Counted from the stretch's first letter, positions 1-9,742 are shown. The stretch is DNA of 64,000 bases from Erwinia phyllosphaerae (GCF_019132875.1 NZ_JAHSPF010000001.1:496001-560000), one strand, 5' to 3'. Numbers and translations: made by a program. The notes: generated from the sequence alone by a model not told the origin.

Positions 1-769
1 CACGCGCGTGCAGGCTGACAGCCGTGACGAACTTGGCCGTCTGGGACAGGATTTTAACCGGCTGGCCAGCACGCTGGAAAAAAATGAAAGCATGCGCCGC
101 GCGTTTATGGCCGATATTTCTCACGAGCTGCGCACGCCGCTGGCTATTCTGCGCGGTGAGCTGGAGGCCATTCAGGACGGCGTGCGCAAGCTGACGCCGG
201 AATCCATCACCTCATTACAGGGAGAGGTAGCTACCTTAACCAAGCTGGTTGACGACGTGCATCAGCTCTCTCTTTCTGACGAAGGCGCGCTGGCCTATCG
301 CAAAAGCCAGATCGATCTGGTGGAGCTGCTGGATATGGTGGCTGCCAATTTCAAAAGCCGATATCAGAGCCGCAATCTTTATCTGCGGCTTCAGCTGCCC
401 GACTCTGCGCCGCTGTTTGGCGATCCTGACAGGCTAATGCAGCTTTTCACCAACCTGATGGAGAACAGCCTGCGCTACACCGATGCGGGCGGCGGTCTGA
501 CCGTGACGCTACAGGCGCAGCAGGATCAGCACGTTATCAATTTTGATGACAGTGAACCCGGCATTACGGATGCGCAGCAGGAACAAATTTTTGAGCGTTT
601 TTACCGGGCGGAAAGCTCACGTAATCGCGCCAGCGGCGGCTCCGGCCTTGGTCTGGCTATCTGCCAGAATATTGTTCAGGCGCACGACGGCACGATTAAG
701 GCGACGCACTCTGCTGCCGGAGGTCTGCGAATTACGGTACACTTACCCGCAAGATTAACCCGGGCGTAA
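1..769 (+). CDS. baeS: BaeS sensor histidine kinase, C-terminal part (gene starts before the window)
   Basis: Inner-membrane sensor kinase of the Bae envelope-stress system, which phosphorylates BaeR in response to misfolded envelope proteins and toxic compounds such as indole, tannins or metals. The visible part begins at the end of the HAMP linker ([17 protein letters not shown]). It continues with the HisKA H-box ([12 protein letters not shown], the phosphorylated His near base 120) and the HATPase_c domain, with an N-box ([13 protein letters not shown]) and G-boxes ([10 protein letters not shown]). The periplasmic sensor and membrane segments lie upstream of base 1, so the reading frame is open from the window edge (codons begin at base 2). 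It is followed 17 bp later by baeR, the usual operon order. The identification rests on the BaeS-like sequence and the BaeR neighbour. Confidence 0.93.
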   Translation, partial: TRVQADSRDELGRLGQDFNRLASTLEKNESMRRAFMADISHELRTPLAILRGELEAIQDGVRKLTPESITSLQGEVATLTKLVDDVHQLSLSDEGALAYRKSQIDLVELLDMVAANFKSRYQSRNLYLRLQLPDSAPLFGDPDRLMQLFTNLMENSLRYTDAGGGLTVTLQAQQDQHVINFDDSEPGITDAQQEQIFERFYRAESSRNRASGGSGLGLAICQNIVQAHDGTIKATHSAAGGLRITVHLPARLTRA

Positions 770-786
770 TTCGCCTTCTTGCAAAG

Positions 787-1503
787 ATGAGTGCCATGAA
801 TCAGGAACCGCTTAGCCCACTCGTTCTGGTGGTTGAAGATGAACCCAAGCTCGGCCAGCTGCTGGTCGATTATTTACAGGCGGCCAACTACCGTACCCAC
901 CACCTTCTGCGTGGCGATGAGGTGCTGGAATGGGTAAAGCAAACGCCGCCGGACTTAATGCTGCTGGATTTAATGCTGCCGGGCGTGGATGGCCTGACGC
1001 TGTGCCGGGAAATTCGCCGTTTTTCCGAACTGCCGGTGATTATGGTCACGGCCCGTACCGAAGAGATCGACCGCTTACTGGGGCTGGAAATTGGCGCAGA
1101 TGACTATATTTGCAAGCCGTTCAGCCCGCGTGAAGTGGTTGCCCGCGTAAAAACCATCCTGAAACGCTGTAAACGTACGCCAGAAGAGGCGCAAAAAGCG
1201 TCGCTGTTAGTGGTGGATGAAAAACGTTTTCAGGCCAGCTGGGACAACACCACGCTGGATCTGACCCCCGCCGAATTCCGCCTGTTAAAAACGCTGGCGC
1301 ACGAGCCGGGCAAGGTTTTCTCCCGCGAGATGCTGCTGAATCATCTTTATGACGATTACCGGGTAGTCACCGATCGCACCATCGACAGCCATATCAAAAA
1401 TCTGCGGCGCAAGCTGGAGGCGCTGGATGCCGACCAGCCTTTTATCCGCGCGGTCTACGGTATGGGCTATCGCTGGGAAGCGGACGTGTGCCGTTTGATC
1501 TAG
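787..1503 (+). CDS. baeR: BaeR response regulator (OmpR/PhoB family)
   Basis: DNA-binding response regulator of the BaeSR system, controlling multidrug efflux (mdtABC, acrD) and spy in E. coli. It has 238 residues, the family length. The receiver domain (about residues 12-125) shows the acidic pair in [11 protein letters not shown], the phospho-acceptor Asp in LLDLMLPG, and the conserved Lys in ICKPFSPRE. The C-terminal winged helix (about 140-235) has the typical [12 protein letters not shown] and [19 protein letters not shown] stretches. ATG codons at 787 and 796 are both possible starts. The former gives the usual length but has only a weak ribosome site. The gene lies directly downstream of baeS. 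Confidence 0.96.
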   Translation: MSAMNQEPLSPLVLVVEDEPKLGQLLVDYLQAANYRTHHLLRGDEVLEWVKQTPPDLMLLDLMLPGVDGLTLCREIRRFSELPVIMVTARTEEIDRLLGLEIGADDYICKPFSPREVVARVKTILKRCKRTPEEAQKASLLVVDEKRFQASWDNTTLDLTPAEFRLLKTLAHEPGKVFSREMLLNHLYDDYRVVTDRTIDSHIKNLRRKLEALDADQPFIRAVYGMGYRWEADVCRLI

Positions 1504-1596
1504 CGCAATTTACATTCCTGCCGTCAGCTTTTACAATCCCCGCACATTTTGTAAGGCCGCAACCTTTGCGGCCTTATGTCAGATTGAGACCCCACC

Positions 1597-2934
1597 ATGT
1601 TCAAACCAGAATTGCTTTCTCCTGCCGGGACGCTGAAAAACATGCGTTACGCCTTCGCTTATGGCGCGGATGCCGTCTATGCCGGGCAACCCCGCTATAG
1701 CCTTCGCGTGCGTAACAACGAGTTCAACCATGAAAACCTGGCTATTGGCATTAACGAGGCGCACGCGCAGGGAAAAAAATTCTATGTTGTGGTCAATATC
1801 GCGCCGCATAACGCCAAGCTGAAAACCTTTATCCGCGATCTGACGCCCGTGGTTGAAATGGGGCCGGACGCGCTGATTATGTCCGATCCGGGCCTGATTA
1901 TGATGGTGCGCGAAGCCTTTCCACAGATGGAGATCCATCTGTCCGTACAGGCTAACGCGGTTAACTGGGCGACGGTCAGGTTCTGGCAGCAGATGGGGCT
2001 TTCCCGCGTGATCCTTTCCCGCGAGCTGTCGCTGGAAGAGATAGCGGAAATTCGCCAGCAGGTGCCGGATATTGAGCTGGAAATTTTCGTCCACGGCGCG
2101 CTGTGCATGGCCTATTCCGGCCGCTGTCTGCTTTCCGGCTATATCAACAAGCGCGATCCAAACCAGGGAACCTGCACCAACGCCTGCCGCTGGGAATATA
2201 AGGTGCAGGAAGGCAAAGAAGATGACATCGGTAATATCGTGCATCAGTACCAGCCAATCCCGGTCAAAAACGTTGAGCCGACGCTGGGCGAAGGTCAACC
2301 GACCGATAAAGTCTTTATGATTGAAGAAGCGATGCGTCCCGGCGAATATATGACCGCCTTTGAGGATGAGCATGGCACCTACATCATGAACTCCAAAGAT
2401 CTGCGGGCCGTCGCGCATGTGGAAAAGTTAGCGCAAATGGGTGTGCATTCGTTAAAAATTGAAGGCCGCACTAAATCGCACTACTACTGCGCGCGTACTG
2501 CCCAGGTTTATCGCCGCGCAATTGACGATGCCGCTGCGGGCAAACCTTTTGATGCCTCGCTGCTGGAAACGCTGGAAGGTCTGGCGCATCGCGGCTACAC
2601 CGAAGGTTTTTTACGTCGCCATACTCATGACAGCTATCAGACCTACGACCGCAGCTTTTCCGCCTCCGATCGCCAGCAGTTTGTAGGGGAATTTACCGGC
2701 GAACGCCGTGGTGACATGGCGCTGGTAGAAGTTAAAAATAAATTCAGCCTTGGCGACAGCCTGGAACTGATGACGCCCGCAGGCAATGTTCATTTTCAGC
2801 TGGAGCAGATGGAAAATGCAAAGCTCCAGCCCGCCGAGGTTGCGCCCGGCAACGGTCATTTCGTCTGGATCCCGGTACCGCAAGAGATTGAGCTGGCGTT
2901 TGCACTGCTGATGCGCAATTTCCCCGAGGCGTAA
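1597..2934 (+). CDS. trhP: TrhP (YegQ), tRNA uridine-34 hydroxylation protein, peptidase U32 family
   Basis: In E. coli, TrhP (formerly YegQ) takes part in 5-hydroxylation of U34 in tRNAs, an early step to 5-(carboxymethoxy)uridine, using prephenate-linked chemistry. The 445-residue protein carries the U32 signature, EIFVHGALCMAYSGRC at about residues 165-180. A cysteine-rich stretch follows (SGYINKRDPNQGTCTNACRW), consistent with the Fe-S cluster suggested for the family. Despite the family name it is not expected to be a protease. It stands about 90 bp after baeR, matching the E. coli order baeR-yegQ, and is followed by the cyaR small RNA as in E. coli. Length and motifs are intact. Confidence 0.94.
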   Translation: MFKPELLSPAGTLKNMRYAFAYGADAVYAGQPRYSLRVRNNEFNHENLAIGINEAHAQGKKFYVVVNIAPHNAKLKTFIRDLTPVVEMGPDALIMSDPGLIMMVREAFPQMEIHLSVQANAVNWATVRFWQQMGLSRVILSRELSLEEIAEIRQQVPDIELEIFVHGALCMAYSGRCLLSGYINKRDPNQGTCTNACRWEYKVQEGKEDDIGNIVHQYQPIPVKNVEPTLGEGQPTDKVFMIEEAMRPGEYMTAFEDEHGTYIMNSKDLRAVAHVEKLAQMGVHSLKIEGRTKSHYYCARTAQVYRRAIDDAAAGKPFDASLLETLEGLAHRGYTEGFLRRHTHDSYQTYDRSFSASDRQQFVGEFTGERRGDMALVEVKNKFSLGDSLELMTPAGNVHFQLEQMENAKLQPAEVAPGNGHFVWIPVPQEIELAFALLMRNFPEA

Positions 2935-2972
2935 AAAAGTTGATGACGTTTAAAGTTTCCTGAAGTTACTTT

Positions 2973-2988
2973 TTAGAATGCCATCACA
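2973..2988 (+). promoter_or_regulatory. CRP-like site of the cyaR promoter
   Basis: The site has the form TTAGA-N6-TCACA, with a perfect right half and 3 of 5 bases in the left half. Its centre is 2980.5. A -10-like TATGAT lies at 3010-3015, predicting a start near 3022, so the CRP centre falls at about -41.5, the class II activator position. CRP activation of cyaR is established in E. coli; here it is inferred from spacing and sequence. Confidence 0.6.
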
Positions 2989-3021
2989 TTCCCGCTGCTA
3001 TTTTGCAGTTATGATGCGCCT

Positions 3022-3100
3022 GCGCCGAATGAAAAAATCTAAACTGCAATTTGTGTAACCACCTCCTGGCCCGCCGGTTCGCCGCGCGGGCCTTTCTTTT
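3022..3100 (+). ncRNA. cyaR: CyaR-like small regulatory RNA
   Basis: CyaR is an Hfq-dependent small RNA activated by CRP that represses ompX, nadE, luxS and others. It lies just downstream of yegQ in E. coli, and the position is the same here. The hallmark seed AACCACCTCCT, complementary to ribosome-binding sites, is present at 3057-3067. It is followed at once by an intrinsic terminator: GGCCCGC (3068-3074) pairing with GCGGGCC (3086-3092), then TTTCTTTT. A -10-like TATGAT at 3010-3015 sets the 5' end near 3022, giving about 79 nt against 87 nt in E. coli. The 5' half is diverged. A covariance-model search would settle it. Confidence 0.8.
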
Positions 3101-3144
3101 AAAGCTTAAATGTGAGCAGCGCGGGCCTTTCTTTTAAGGCTTAA
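3084..3144 (+). repeat. Tandem duplication of the cyaR terminator arm
   Basis: The 3' arm of the cyaR terminator with its flank (GCGCGGGCCTTTCTTTTAA then nearly GCTTAA, 3084-3109) recurs 35 bp downstream at 3119-3144 with one base different. A third short GCCGCGCGG fragment lies at 3151-3159. The copy could act as a backup terminator if it pairs with the upstream stem, or be a slippage remnant. The rest of the gap to yegS at 3346 holds no gene that I can see. Confidence 0.6.
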
Positions 3145-3345
3145 GCGTTAGCCGCGCGGACGATATTTGCGCGTTCCACATAAGACCTGAAGCCTTTTCA
3201 GTCCGTGCCGGCCCGTGCTCTTCTCCCCTCTTCAACTCTCTCTGTGCGAGCGGCCTCGTAAATCCTTCAGCCTTTTTTCCACCCGCAGCCGGATATGCTA
3301 TAACTGGGGTACTTTTGGCGCAGGCCATTTTTACGGGAATAAAAG

Positions 3346-4248
3346 ATGGACCAACATTCACTCACGCTGGTTGTTCTTAACGGTAAAGGCGCAGGCAATG
3401 AAGCCCTGCGCGAGGCTATCCTGAAGCTGCGCGAGGAAAATCTCCGGATTGAAGTTCGCGTGACCTGGGAACAGGGCGACGGCGAACGCTTTGTAAAAGA
3501 AGCGGTAGCCTTACGGGCGACAACCGTGGTCGCTGGCGGCGGTGACGGCACCATTAATGAAATCGCGACCGCGCTGGCGGAAGTTGAGGCGCCACAGCGT
3601 CCGGTACTGGGCATTATTCCGCTGGGTACGGCGAACGATTTTGCCACCAGCGTCGGTATTCCGGACGAGATGGAGCAGGCGCTGCGGCTGGCGATTGTCG
3701 GCAAAGCAACCGCTGTCGATCTGGCGCGCGTCAATCAGGATCGCTATTTTATCAACATGGCGACGGGCGGCTTCGGCACGCGTATTACCACCGAAACGCC
3801 GGAAAAGCTAAAGTCGGCGCTTGGCGGCGTCTCCTATCTGATTCACGGCCTGCTGCGCATGGATACGTTAAAAGCGGACAGCTGTGAACTGCGCGGCCCG
3901 GATTTCAGCTGGCAAGGCGATGCGCTGGTGATCGGCATCGGTAACGGCCGCCAGGCCGGTGGCGGCCAGCGCCTTTGTCCGGCCGCGTTGATTAACGATG
4001 GCAAGCTGGAACTGAGTATCGTTACGTCCAAAGAGATTTTGCCAACGCTGTTTAACTCGCTGACCGGCAGCGATGATGAAAACCCTAACATCGTTCGCGC
4101 ATCGCTGCCCTGGCTGGAAATTACCTCGCCAAACGAGATGACTTTTAACCTTGACGGCGAACCGCTGCGCGGCACCACTTTCCGTATCGAAATAATGCCC
4201 GCCGCGCTCAGCTGCCGTCTGCCGCCGACCTGTGAACTGCTGCTATAG
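3346..4248 (+). CDS. yegS: YegS lipid kinase, DAGK_cat family
   Basis: Cytoplasmic kinase related to diacylglycerol kinases; E. coli YegS phosphorylates phosphatidylglycerol in vitro, and its physiological substrate is unsettled. The 300-residue product matches the family length. The nucleotide-binding motif [16 protein letters not shown] lies at about residues 62-77, and the second catalytic-domain motif [12 protein letters not shown] at about 92-103. The C-terminal domain contains NLDGEPLRG, typical of these two-domain kinases. The ATG at 3346 is preceded by a purine-rich GGGAATAAAAG. It stands alone, with cyaR upstream and the rsp cluster downstream. Confidence 0.94.
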   Translation: MDQHSLTLVVLNGKGAGNEALREAILKLREENLRIEVRVTWEQGDGERFVKEAVALRATTVVAGGGDGTINEIATALAEVEAPQRPVLGIIPLGTANDFATSVGIPDEMEQALRLAIVGKATAVDLARVNQDRYFINMATGGFGTRITTETPEKLKSALGGVSYLIHGLLRMDTLKADSCELRGPDFSWQGDALVIGIGNGRQAGGGQRLCPAALINDGKLELSIVTSKEILPTLFNSLTGSDDENPNIVRASLPWLEITSPNEMTFNLDGEPLRGTTFRIEIMPAALSCRLPPTCELLL

Positions 4249-4418
4249 GTTATCTCTCCATCGTTGGCGTAAGCTGATGGCACAGCTGCCCTCGCTTACG
4301 CCAGCCACCTGCCACAGATAAACCGCTTCCTGCTACAGACAAAACTTTTCCAGCCATAGACAGACCCTTTTCGCCCACAGGCAAACCTCTCCCGCATCCT
4401 GGCAAAGTTAATAACAAA

Positions 4419-4467
4419 CGTGACCGCTATCGAAGTTCTTTAATTTGCAACTTGTATGGTAGTACAA
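4419..4467 (+). promoter_or_regulatory. Putative rspA promoter with CRP-like site and inverted-repeat operator
   Basis: Three elements fit together. A CRP-like CGTGA-N6-TCGAA (4419-4434, centre 4426.5) comes first. A -10-like TATGGT (4455-4460) predicts a start near 4467, putting the CRP centre near -41. The inverted repeat TTGTA-N6-TACAA (4452-4467) overlies the -10 and is the size expected for a GntR/FadR-type dimer such as RspR. The CRP right half is weak. The rest of the yegS-rspA gap shows nothing else. Confidence 0.45.
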
Positions 4468-4510
4468 CAGTGCGTAGGTTTTCCTCATGCTCTTCACCAG
4501 GATGATATGA

Positions 4511-5725
4511 ATGAAAATCGTAAAAGCGGAAGTTTTTGTAACCTGCCCCGGCAGAAACTTTGTCACGGTTAAGATCACCACGGATCAAGGTCTCACTGGC
4601 ATTGGCGACGCCACGCTGAACGGTCGCGAGCTGCCCGTCGCCTCCTATCTGAAAGATCACGTTTGCCCACAGCTGATCGGTCGTAACGCGCATCAGATCG
4701 AAGATATCTGGCAATATTTTTATAAAGGGGCCTACTGGCGTCGCGGTCCGGTCACGATGTCCGCTATTTCCGCTGTCGATCAGGCACTGTGGGATATCAA
4801 AGGCAAAGCGGCTAACATGCCGGTCTATCAACTTTTGGGCGGTGCTTCGCGTACTGGCGTCATGGTTTACTGCCATACCACCGGGCACAGCATTGATGAA
4901 GTGATGGACGACTATGCAAAGCACAAGGAGATGGGCTTTAAAGCCATCCGTGCCCAGTGCGGTGTCCCCGGAATGAAAACCACTTACGGCATGGCGAAAG
5001 GCAAAGGGCTTGCCTATGAGCCCGCGACCAAAGGTGACTGGCCGGAAGAGCAGCTCTGGTCAACGGAGAAATATCTCGACTTTACGCCAAAGCTGTTTGC
5101 CGCCATTCGCGATAAATTCGGTTTTAACGAGCATCTGCTGCATGACATGCACCATCGCTTAACGCCCATTGAGGCCGCGCGCTTTGGCAAAAGCATTGAG
5201 GATTACCGCCTGTTCTGGATGGAAGATCCTACGCCTGCCGAAAACCAGGAGTCTTTCCGCCTGATCCGCCAGCATACCGTTACGCCAATCGCGGTTGGCG
5301 AAGTCTTTAACAGCATCTGGGACTGCAAGCAGCTGATAGAAGAACAGCTGATTGACTATATCCGCACCACTATCACCCATGCGGGTGGCATTACCGGTAT
5401 GCGCCGCATTGCCGATTTCGCCTCTCTTTATCAGGTACGCACCGGATCGCACGGCCCGTCCGACCTTTCTCCTGTCTGTATGGCCGCGGCGCTGCATTTC
5501 GATCTCTGGGTGCCGAACTTTGGCGTGCAGGAATACATGGGCTATTCCGAACAGATGATGGAAGTTTTTAAACATAGCTGGACGTTTGAGGATGGCTATA
5601 TGCATCCTGGCGACAAGCCTGGCTTAGGCATTGAGTTTGATGAAAAGCTGGCGGCGAAATATCCCTATGAACCCGCTTATTTACCGGTGGCGCGTCTTGA
5701 AGACGGCACCTTATGGAACTGGTAA
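4511..5725 (+). CDS. rspA: RspA, mannonate/gluconate dehydratase-like enolase superfamily enzyme
   Basis: This 404-residue member of the mandelate racemase/enolase superfamily is almost collinear with E. coli RspA, once called a starvation-sensing protein and assigned to the D-mannonate dehydratase subgroup with low in vitro activity. Visible markers include the N-terminal capping domain ([20 protein letters not shown]), [22 protein letters not shown] and [36 protein letters not shown] and [11 protein letters not shown] follow, and together they hold the metal ligands and acid/base residues. Start ATG 4511 has CCAGGA about 8 bp upstream. It is the first gene of the rsp cluster, 10 bp before rspB. 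Confidence 0.95.
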   Translation: MKIVKAEVFVTCPGRNFVTVKITTDQGLTGIGDATLNGRELPVASYLKDHVCPQLIGRNAHQIEDIWQYFYKGAYWRRGPVTMSAISAVDQALWDIKGKAANMPVYQLLGGASRTGVMVYCHTTGHSIDEVMDDYAKHKEMGFKAIRAQCGVPGMKTTYGMAKGKGLAYEPATKGDWPEEQLWSTEKYLDFTPKLFAAIRDKFGFNEHLLHDMHHRLTPIEAARFGKSIEDYRLFWMEDPTPAENQESFRLIRQHTVTPIAVGEVFNSIWDCKQLIEEQLIDYIRTTITHAGGITGMRRIADFASLYQVRTGSHGPSDLSPVCMAAALHFDLWVPNFGVQEYMGYSEQMMEVFKHSWTFEDGYMHPGDKPGLGIEFDEKLAAKYPYEPAYLPVARLEDGTLWNW

Positions 5726-5735
5726 GGAGAAGGAC

Positions 5736-6746
5736 ATGAAAAGTGTGGTTATTGCAAAACCTGGCGAGCTGGTGGTTGCAGAACGCGACCAGCCACAGCC
5801 TGCGGCTGGCGAAGTGCTGGTAAAAGTTCAGTATGCCAGCATCTGTGGTTCCGACGTGCATATCTGGCATGGACATAACCCTTTCGCCCGCTATCCGCGC
5901 GTGATCGGCCATGAGTTTTTTGGCGTTATTACGGCAACGGGTGAAGGCGTTGAAACCGCGCGTATCGGTGAACGCGTGGCGGTTGATCCTGTTGTCAGCT
6001 GCGGTCACTGCTATCCCTGTTCTGTAGGTCGTCCTAACGTTTGCAGCGAGCTACAGGTGATTGGCGTACATCGCGACGGCGGCTTCAGCGAATATGCCGC
6101 TGTACCAGCCCAAAACGCTTACGTCGTGCCGGATGCAATCCCCGATAAGTTAGCCAGCCTGATTGAGCCTTTTACCATTGCCGCCAACATCTGTGCTTTT
6201 TTGCAGCCGCAGCCAGGCGATATCGCGCTGATTTTTGGTGCAGGCCCGATGGGCTTAACGGCGATTCAGGCGCTGAAAGGCGTTTATAACCTGAGCAAGG
6301 TTATCGTAGCGGACAGGTTGCCGGAAAGGCTGAAGATGGCGCAGGAAAACGGCGCGGACGTGGTGCTGGATAACAGTGAAATCCCGCTTGCCGCACAGCT
6401 GGAAGGCATCAGGCCGACGCTGATTATCGATGCGGCCTGTCATCCCGGCATTCTGGCTGAAGCCGTTGCGCTGGCTTCGCCCGCGGCGCGTATTGGTTTA
6501 CTGGGTTTTTCCGGCGAGCCATGTACCGTTACGCAGCAAAGCCTGACCAGCAAAGAGCTTTCTCTCTTTACCTCCAGGCTTAACAGCCACCGTTTTCCGC
6601 AGGTTATCGACTGGATGGAGAAAAAACTGATCCAGCCAGAAAAACTGGTTACGCATTACCTGCCGCTGGCAGATGTAGAAACGGCGATGACGCTGTTTGA
6701 AAAAGATCCGCGCAGCTGCTGCAAAGTGATCCTGACCGTTAATTAA
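5736..6746 (+). CDS. rspB: RspB, zinc-dependent alcohol/polyol dehydrogenase family
   Basis: Medium-chain dehydrogenase of 336 residues, probably oxidising a sugar acid or polyol in the same pathway as RspA; the exact substrate is unknown. The catalytic zinc ligands appear in SICGSDVHIWHGHNPF and RVIGHEFFG. The structural zinc site is CGHCYPCSVGRPNVC. The NAD-binding Rossmann segment is IFGAGPMGLTAIQAL. An upstream in-frame extension to 5631 exists, but ATG 5736 is preferred. It follows AAGGAGAAGGAC, begins MKSVVIAKPGEL like E. coli RspB, and lies 10 bp after the rspA stop. Confidence 0.94.
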   Translation: MKSVVIAKPGELVVAERDQPQPAAGEVLVKVQYASICGSDVHIWHGHNPFARYPRVIGHEFFGVITATGEGVETARIGERVAVDPVVSCGHCYPCSVGRPNVCSELQVIGVHRDGGFSEYAAVPAQNAYVVPDAIPDKLASLIEPFTIAANICAFLQPQPGDIALIFGAGPMGLTAIQALKGVYNLSKVIVADRLPERLKMAQENGADVVLDNSEIPLAAQLEGIRPTLIIDAACHPGILAEAVALASPAARIGLLGFSGEPCTVTQQSLTSKELSLFTSRLNSHRFPQVIDWMEKKLIQPEKLVTHYLPLADVETAMTLFEKDPRSCCKVILTVN

Positions 6747-6781
6747 ACAATACCGGGCTTCACGTCCTGGGTCGTATTCGG

Positions 6782-6802
6782 CCAGGGAGCACCGCTCCCT
6801 GG
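6782..6802 (+). other. Intercistronic hairpin between rspB and the transporter gene
   Basis: A perfect 9-bp stem, CCAGGGAGC (6782-6790) with GCTCCCTGG (6794-6802), has a 3-nt loop and no T-run after it. Such hairpins inside operons usually mark processing or differential mRNA stability rather than termination, so I infer the transporter and downstream genes may be expressed at a different level from rspAB. Confidence 0.45.
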
Positions 6803-6860
6803 GCCAGGTTCCCGGCGGCGTAGCATTCTTTCTTAATACTATAATAATTAAGAGGTTACT

Positions 6861-8144
6861 ATGTTTAAGAATCTCCGCTGGACCCTCGTACTCTTACTGT
6901 TTCTGGTCTACATGATCAACTACCTCGATCGTGTTGCCCTCTCGTTAACCGTACCGATGATTGAAAAAGATCTGCTGCTGAACGCCGAGCAGTTCGGCCT
7001 GATTTTCGGCAGCTTTTTCTTTGGCTATGCGCTGTTTAACTTTATTGGTGGCCTGGCTACGGATAAATTTGGCCCGACGCTGGTACTGGGCATCGCCGTT
7101 GGGATGTGGTCGCTGTTTTGCGGCTTTACTGCCCTGGCAACCGGCTTCTGGTCAATGCTGATCCTGCGGGTGCTGTTTGGCATGGCGGAAGGCCCTATCT
7201 GCGCCTCGGCTAACAAAGCCATTAACGGCTGGTTCCCAAAAAAACAGGCCGCGACCGCGATGGGTTTTCTGAGCGCCGGTTCGCCGCTGGGCGGCGCGGT
7301 TGCCGGCCCGATTATCGGTTATCTGGCGCTGGCTTTCGGCTGGCGACCCGCTTTCGTGATTATCTGCTCTATTGGCATTGTCTGGATGGTCGTCTGGTTC
7401 TTTATCGCTGCGGATAACCCTTTAAAAAGCCGTCTTGTCAGCGCGCAGGAGCGGGAACTGATCGCCAGCCAGAAGGCAGAGCAAACCACGCCGGATGAAG
7501 AACTGGCGCAGGCTGCGCATGGCCTTGGCTACTATCTTCGCCAGCCGATTATCCTGGTAACCGCCTTCGCTTTCTTTTGCTACAACTACATTCTTTTCTT
7601 CTTTCTTAGCTGGTTTCCTGCCTATCTGGTGCAGGCGCACAGCCTGGATATTAAATCGATGAGCATGACTACCGTCATTCCGTGGATTGTAGGCTTTGTC
7701 GGCCTGGCCTCGGGCGGCTGGATTTCCGACAAGATTTTTAGCCTCACCGGCAAGCTTTTGCTGTCCCGCAAAATCGTTCTGGTTGTGTCGCTGCTGGCTG
7801 CGGCCGTCTGCGTGGCGCTGGCGGGCTCGGTAAAAGGCGTCTATCCGGCAGTGATGTTAATGTCGGTTTCCATCTTTTTTCTCTATATCACCGGCGCGAT
7901 CTATTGGGCTATTATTCAGGACGTTGTCCACAAAAGCCGCGTCGGCGGTATCAGCGGTTTTATCCATCTTATCGGTAGCCTTTCCGGCATTGTTGGCCCC
8001 ATCGTCACCGGCTATATCGTGCATCACACCGGTAAATTCGACAGCGCTTTTGTGCTGGCGGGTGTCGTTGCCGCTCTGGGCGCAGTGCTGGTGCTGTTTG
8101 TCATCAAAAGCCCCAAGGGATCGGCTAAACCCGTTTCGGTTTGA
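6861..8144 (+). CDS. MFS transporter, anion:cation symporter (sugar acid) family
   Basis: Inner-membrane symporter of 427 residues with 12 predicted membrane helices, of the ACS family that includes ExuT, GudP and the E. coli rsp-neighbour YdfJ. The N-terminal motif VYMINYLDRVALSLTVPMI and the loop-2/3 segment GGLATDKFGPTLVL are typical. Start ATG 6861 follows AAGAGG. Position between rspB and a mannonate oxidoreductase gene implies uptake of the substrate used by the cluster, probably a hexonate or hexuronate. In E. coli K-12 ydfJ is disrupted by the Qin prophage insertion; here the gene is intact. Confidence 0.88.
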   Translation: MFKNLRWTLVLLLFLVYMINYLDRVALSLTVPMIEKDLLLNAEQFGLIFGSFFFGYALFNFIGGLATDKFGPTLVLGIAVGMWSLFCGFTALATGFWSMLILRVLFGMAEGPICASANKAINGWFPKKQAATAMGFLSAGSPLGGAVAGPIIGYLALAFGWRPAFVIICSIGIVWMVVWFFIAADNPLKSRLVSAQERELIASQKAEQTTPDEELAQAAHGLGYYLRQPIILVTAFAFFCYNYILFFFLSWFPAYLVQAHSLDIKSMSMTTVIPWIVGFVGLASGGWISDKIFSLTGKLLLSRKIVLVVSLLAAAVCVALAGSVKGVYPAVMLMSVSIFFLYITGAIYWAIIQDVVHKSRVGGISGFIHLIGSLSGIVGPIVTGYIVHHTGKFDSAFVLAGVVAALGAVLVLFVIKSPKGSAKPVSV

Positions 8145-8184
8145 TTATTCCGGGCAAGCTGCCCTCTTTTGAAAAGGACTGACT

Positions 8185-9642
8185 ATGTTATCTGTTGATC
8201 TGCTGCCTGAAGACACCGTACTTCCCGGTTACGATCGTTCCGCCTTGCGCACGCGTATCGTGCATTTCGGTTTTGGCGCTTTCCACCGCGCGCATCAGGC
8301 CGTTTGCGCGGATATTCTGGCAGCCGAACACCAGAGCGACTGGGGCTATTGCGAATGCCAGATTAACAGCGGCGACCTGATTAAAGCGCTGCGCGAGCAG
8401 GATCTGCTTTACAGCGTGACGGAAAAAGCCGATGACGGCCTGCATACGCGAGTGGTTGGCGTGATAAAGGAAGCGCTCTTTCGCAAGGAAGACGGCGTAG
8501 ATAAGCTTATCGCCGCGATGTGCCAGCCGGACGTCGCCATTGTCTCTGCAACGGTGACAGAAAAAGGCTATTGCTATCAGCCTGCTACCGGCGAGCTTAA
8601 CCTGGAGCATCCGGCGATTAAGCATGACCTGGCCAATCCGCAGCAGCCCGAATCGCTGCCGGGCATTATTCTGGCTGCCATTAAGCGCCGCCGGGAGCTT
8701 AATTTGCCGCCCTTCAGCGTGATGTCCTGCGACAATATGCCGGAAAACGGCCGCGTTACCCGCAACGTGGTCACCCAGCTGGCCGGGCAGCAGGATGCAG
8801 AACTGGCTGACTATATTCGCCAACAGGTTACTTTCCCTTCGACAATGGTCGATCGTATTGTCCCGGCGATGACGGAAGAAGCGCTTCAGGCGCTGACGGA
8901 GAAGCTGGGCTGTGCCGACCCGGTGGGCGTGGAATGTGAGCCTTTCTTCCAGTGGGTCATTGAAGACAACTTTGTTAACGGGCGTCCGCAGTGGGAAAAA
9001 GCGGGCGCGGAACTGGTTGCGGACGTGGTGCCTTTTGAAGAAATGAAGCTGCGCATGCTGAACGGCAGCCATTCACTGCTGGCCTATGCAGGCTATCTGG
9101 CTGGCTACGAACATATCAGCGACTGCATGAACGATGCCAGTTACCTCAAAGCCGCGCGCAGCCTGATGCTGGATGAACAGGCACCTACGCTCAGTACCCG
9201 GGGCGTCGATCTGGTAGCCTATGCGGATTCGCTGATTGCTCGTTATCAGAACCGGGCGATTAAGCACCGTACTTATCAGATTGCTACCGACGGCACGCAA
9301 AAACTGCCGCAGCGCTGGCTGGAAAGCATTCGCTGGCATCTGGCTAACGGCAGCCGCTTTGAGCTACTGGCGCTGGGCGTGGCCTGCTGGATGCGTTTCG
9401 TTAGCGGCGTTGATGAGCAGGGTAAAGAGATCGTCATTAACGATCCGTTACGTGCCGAGCTGGCAGAGCTGGTCAGTAGCAGCAGTGAAGGCGACGAGCG
9501 CGTCGCCGCCCTGCTTTCTCTGCGAGCCGTTTTTGGCGACGACCTGCCGGATAACTCGCGGTTCCGTGAACGCGTCAGCCATCACTATCAACTCTTGCTG
9601 AGCGCAGGGGCAAAAGAAGCGGTACGTCAGGCGATCGGCTAA
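8185..9642 (+). CDS. D-mannonate oxidoreductase (YdfI type), mannitol dehydrogenase family
   Basis: Polyol dehydrogenase of 485 residues, strongly resembling E. coli YdfI, which interconverts mannonate and fructuronate with NAD(H). The N-terminal Rossmann region is RIVHFGFGAFHRAHQAVCADIL. The central family signature is SVMSCDNMPENGRVTRNVV, and the catalytic Lys/Asn/His region is MKLRMLNGSHSLLAYAGYL. The ATG at 8185 is preceded by AAAAGGACTGACT. In the cluster it supplies the redox step that complements RspA dehydratase chemistry. UxuB proper is a close relative, but the best fit by sequence and by neighbours is YdfI. Confidence 0.9.
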   Translation: MLSVDLLPEDTVLPGYDRSALRTRIVHFGFGAFHRAHQAVCADILAAEHQSDWGYCECQINSGDLIKALREQDLLYSVTEKADDGLHTRVVGVIKEALFRKEDGVDKLIAAMCQPDVAIVSATVTEKGYCYQPATGELNLEHPAIKHDLANPQQPESLPGIILAAIKRRRELNLPPFSVMSCDNMPENGRVTRNVVTQLAGQQDAELADYIRQQVTFPSTMVDRIVPAMTEEALQALTEKLGCADPVGVECEPFFQWVIEDNFVNGRPQWEKAGAELVADVVPFEEMKLRMLNGSHSLLAYAGYLAGYEHISDCMNDASYLKAARSLMLDEQAPTLSTRGVDLVAYADSLIARYQNRAIKHRTYQIATDGTQKLPQRWLESIRWHLANGSRFELLALGVACWMRFVSGVDEQGKEIVINDPLRAELAELVSSSSEGDERVAALLSLRAVFGDDLPDNSRFRERVSHHYQLLLSAGAKEAVRQAIG

Positions 9643-9742
9643 AGGCCCTGGCTAAAAGGACTGGCGCTGGCACGGCAGGCTGATTAGACTTGCTGTTTCC
9701 GGCGTCAGGCTTTACGACGCCTTACTGGAATGAAACTGTCGA

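Noticed and set aside
1579..2418. 279-codon minus-strand frame opposite trhP
   Set aside because: It lies wholly across a well-recognised core gene and shows no family features; a GC-skewed shadow frame.
8188..9072. 294-codon minus-strand frame opposite the oxidoreductase
   Set aside because: Same reason: no ribosome site, no motif, fully antisense to a clear gene.
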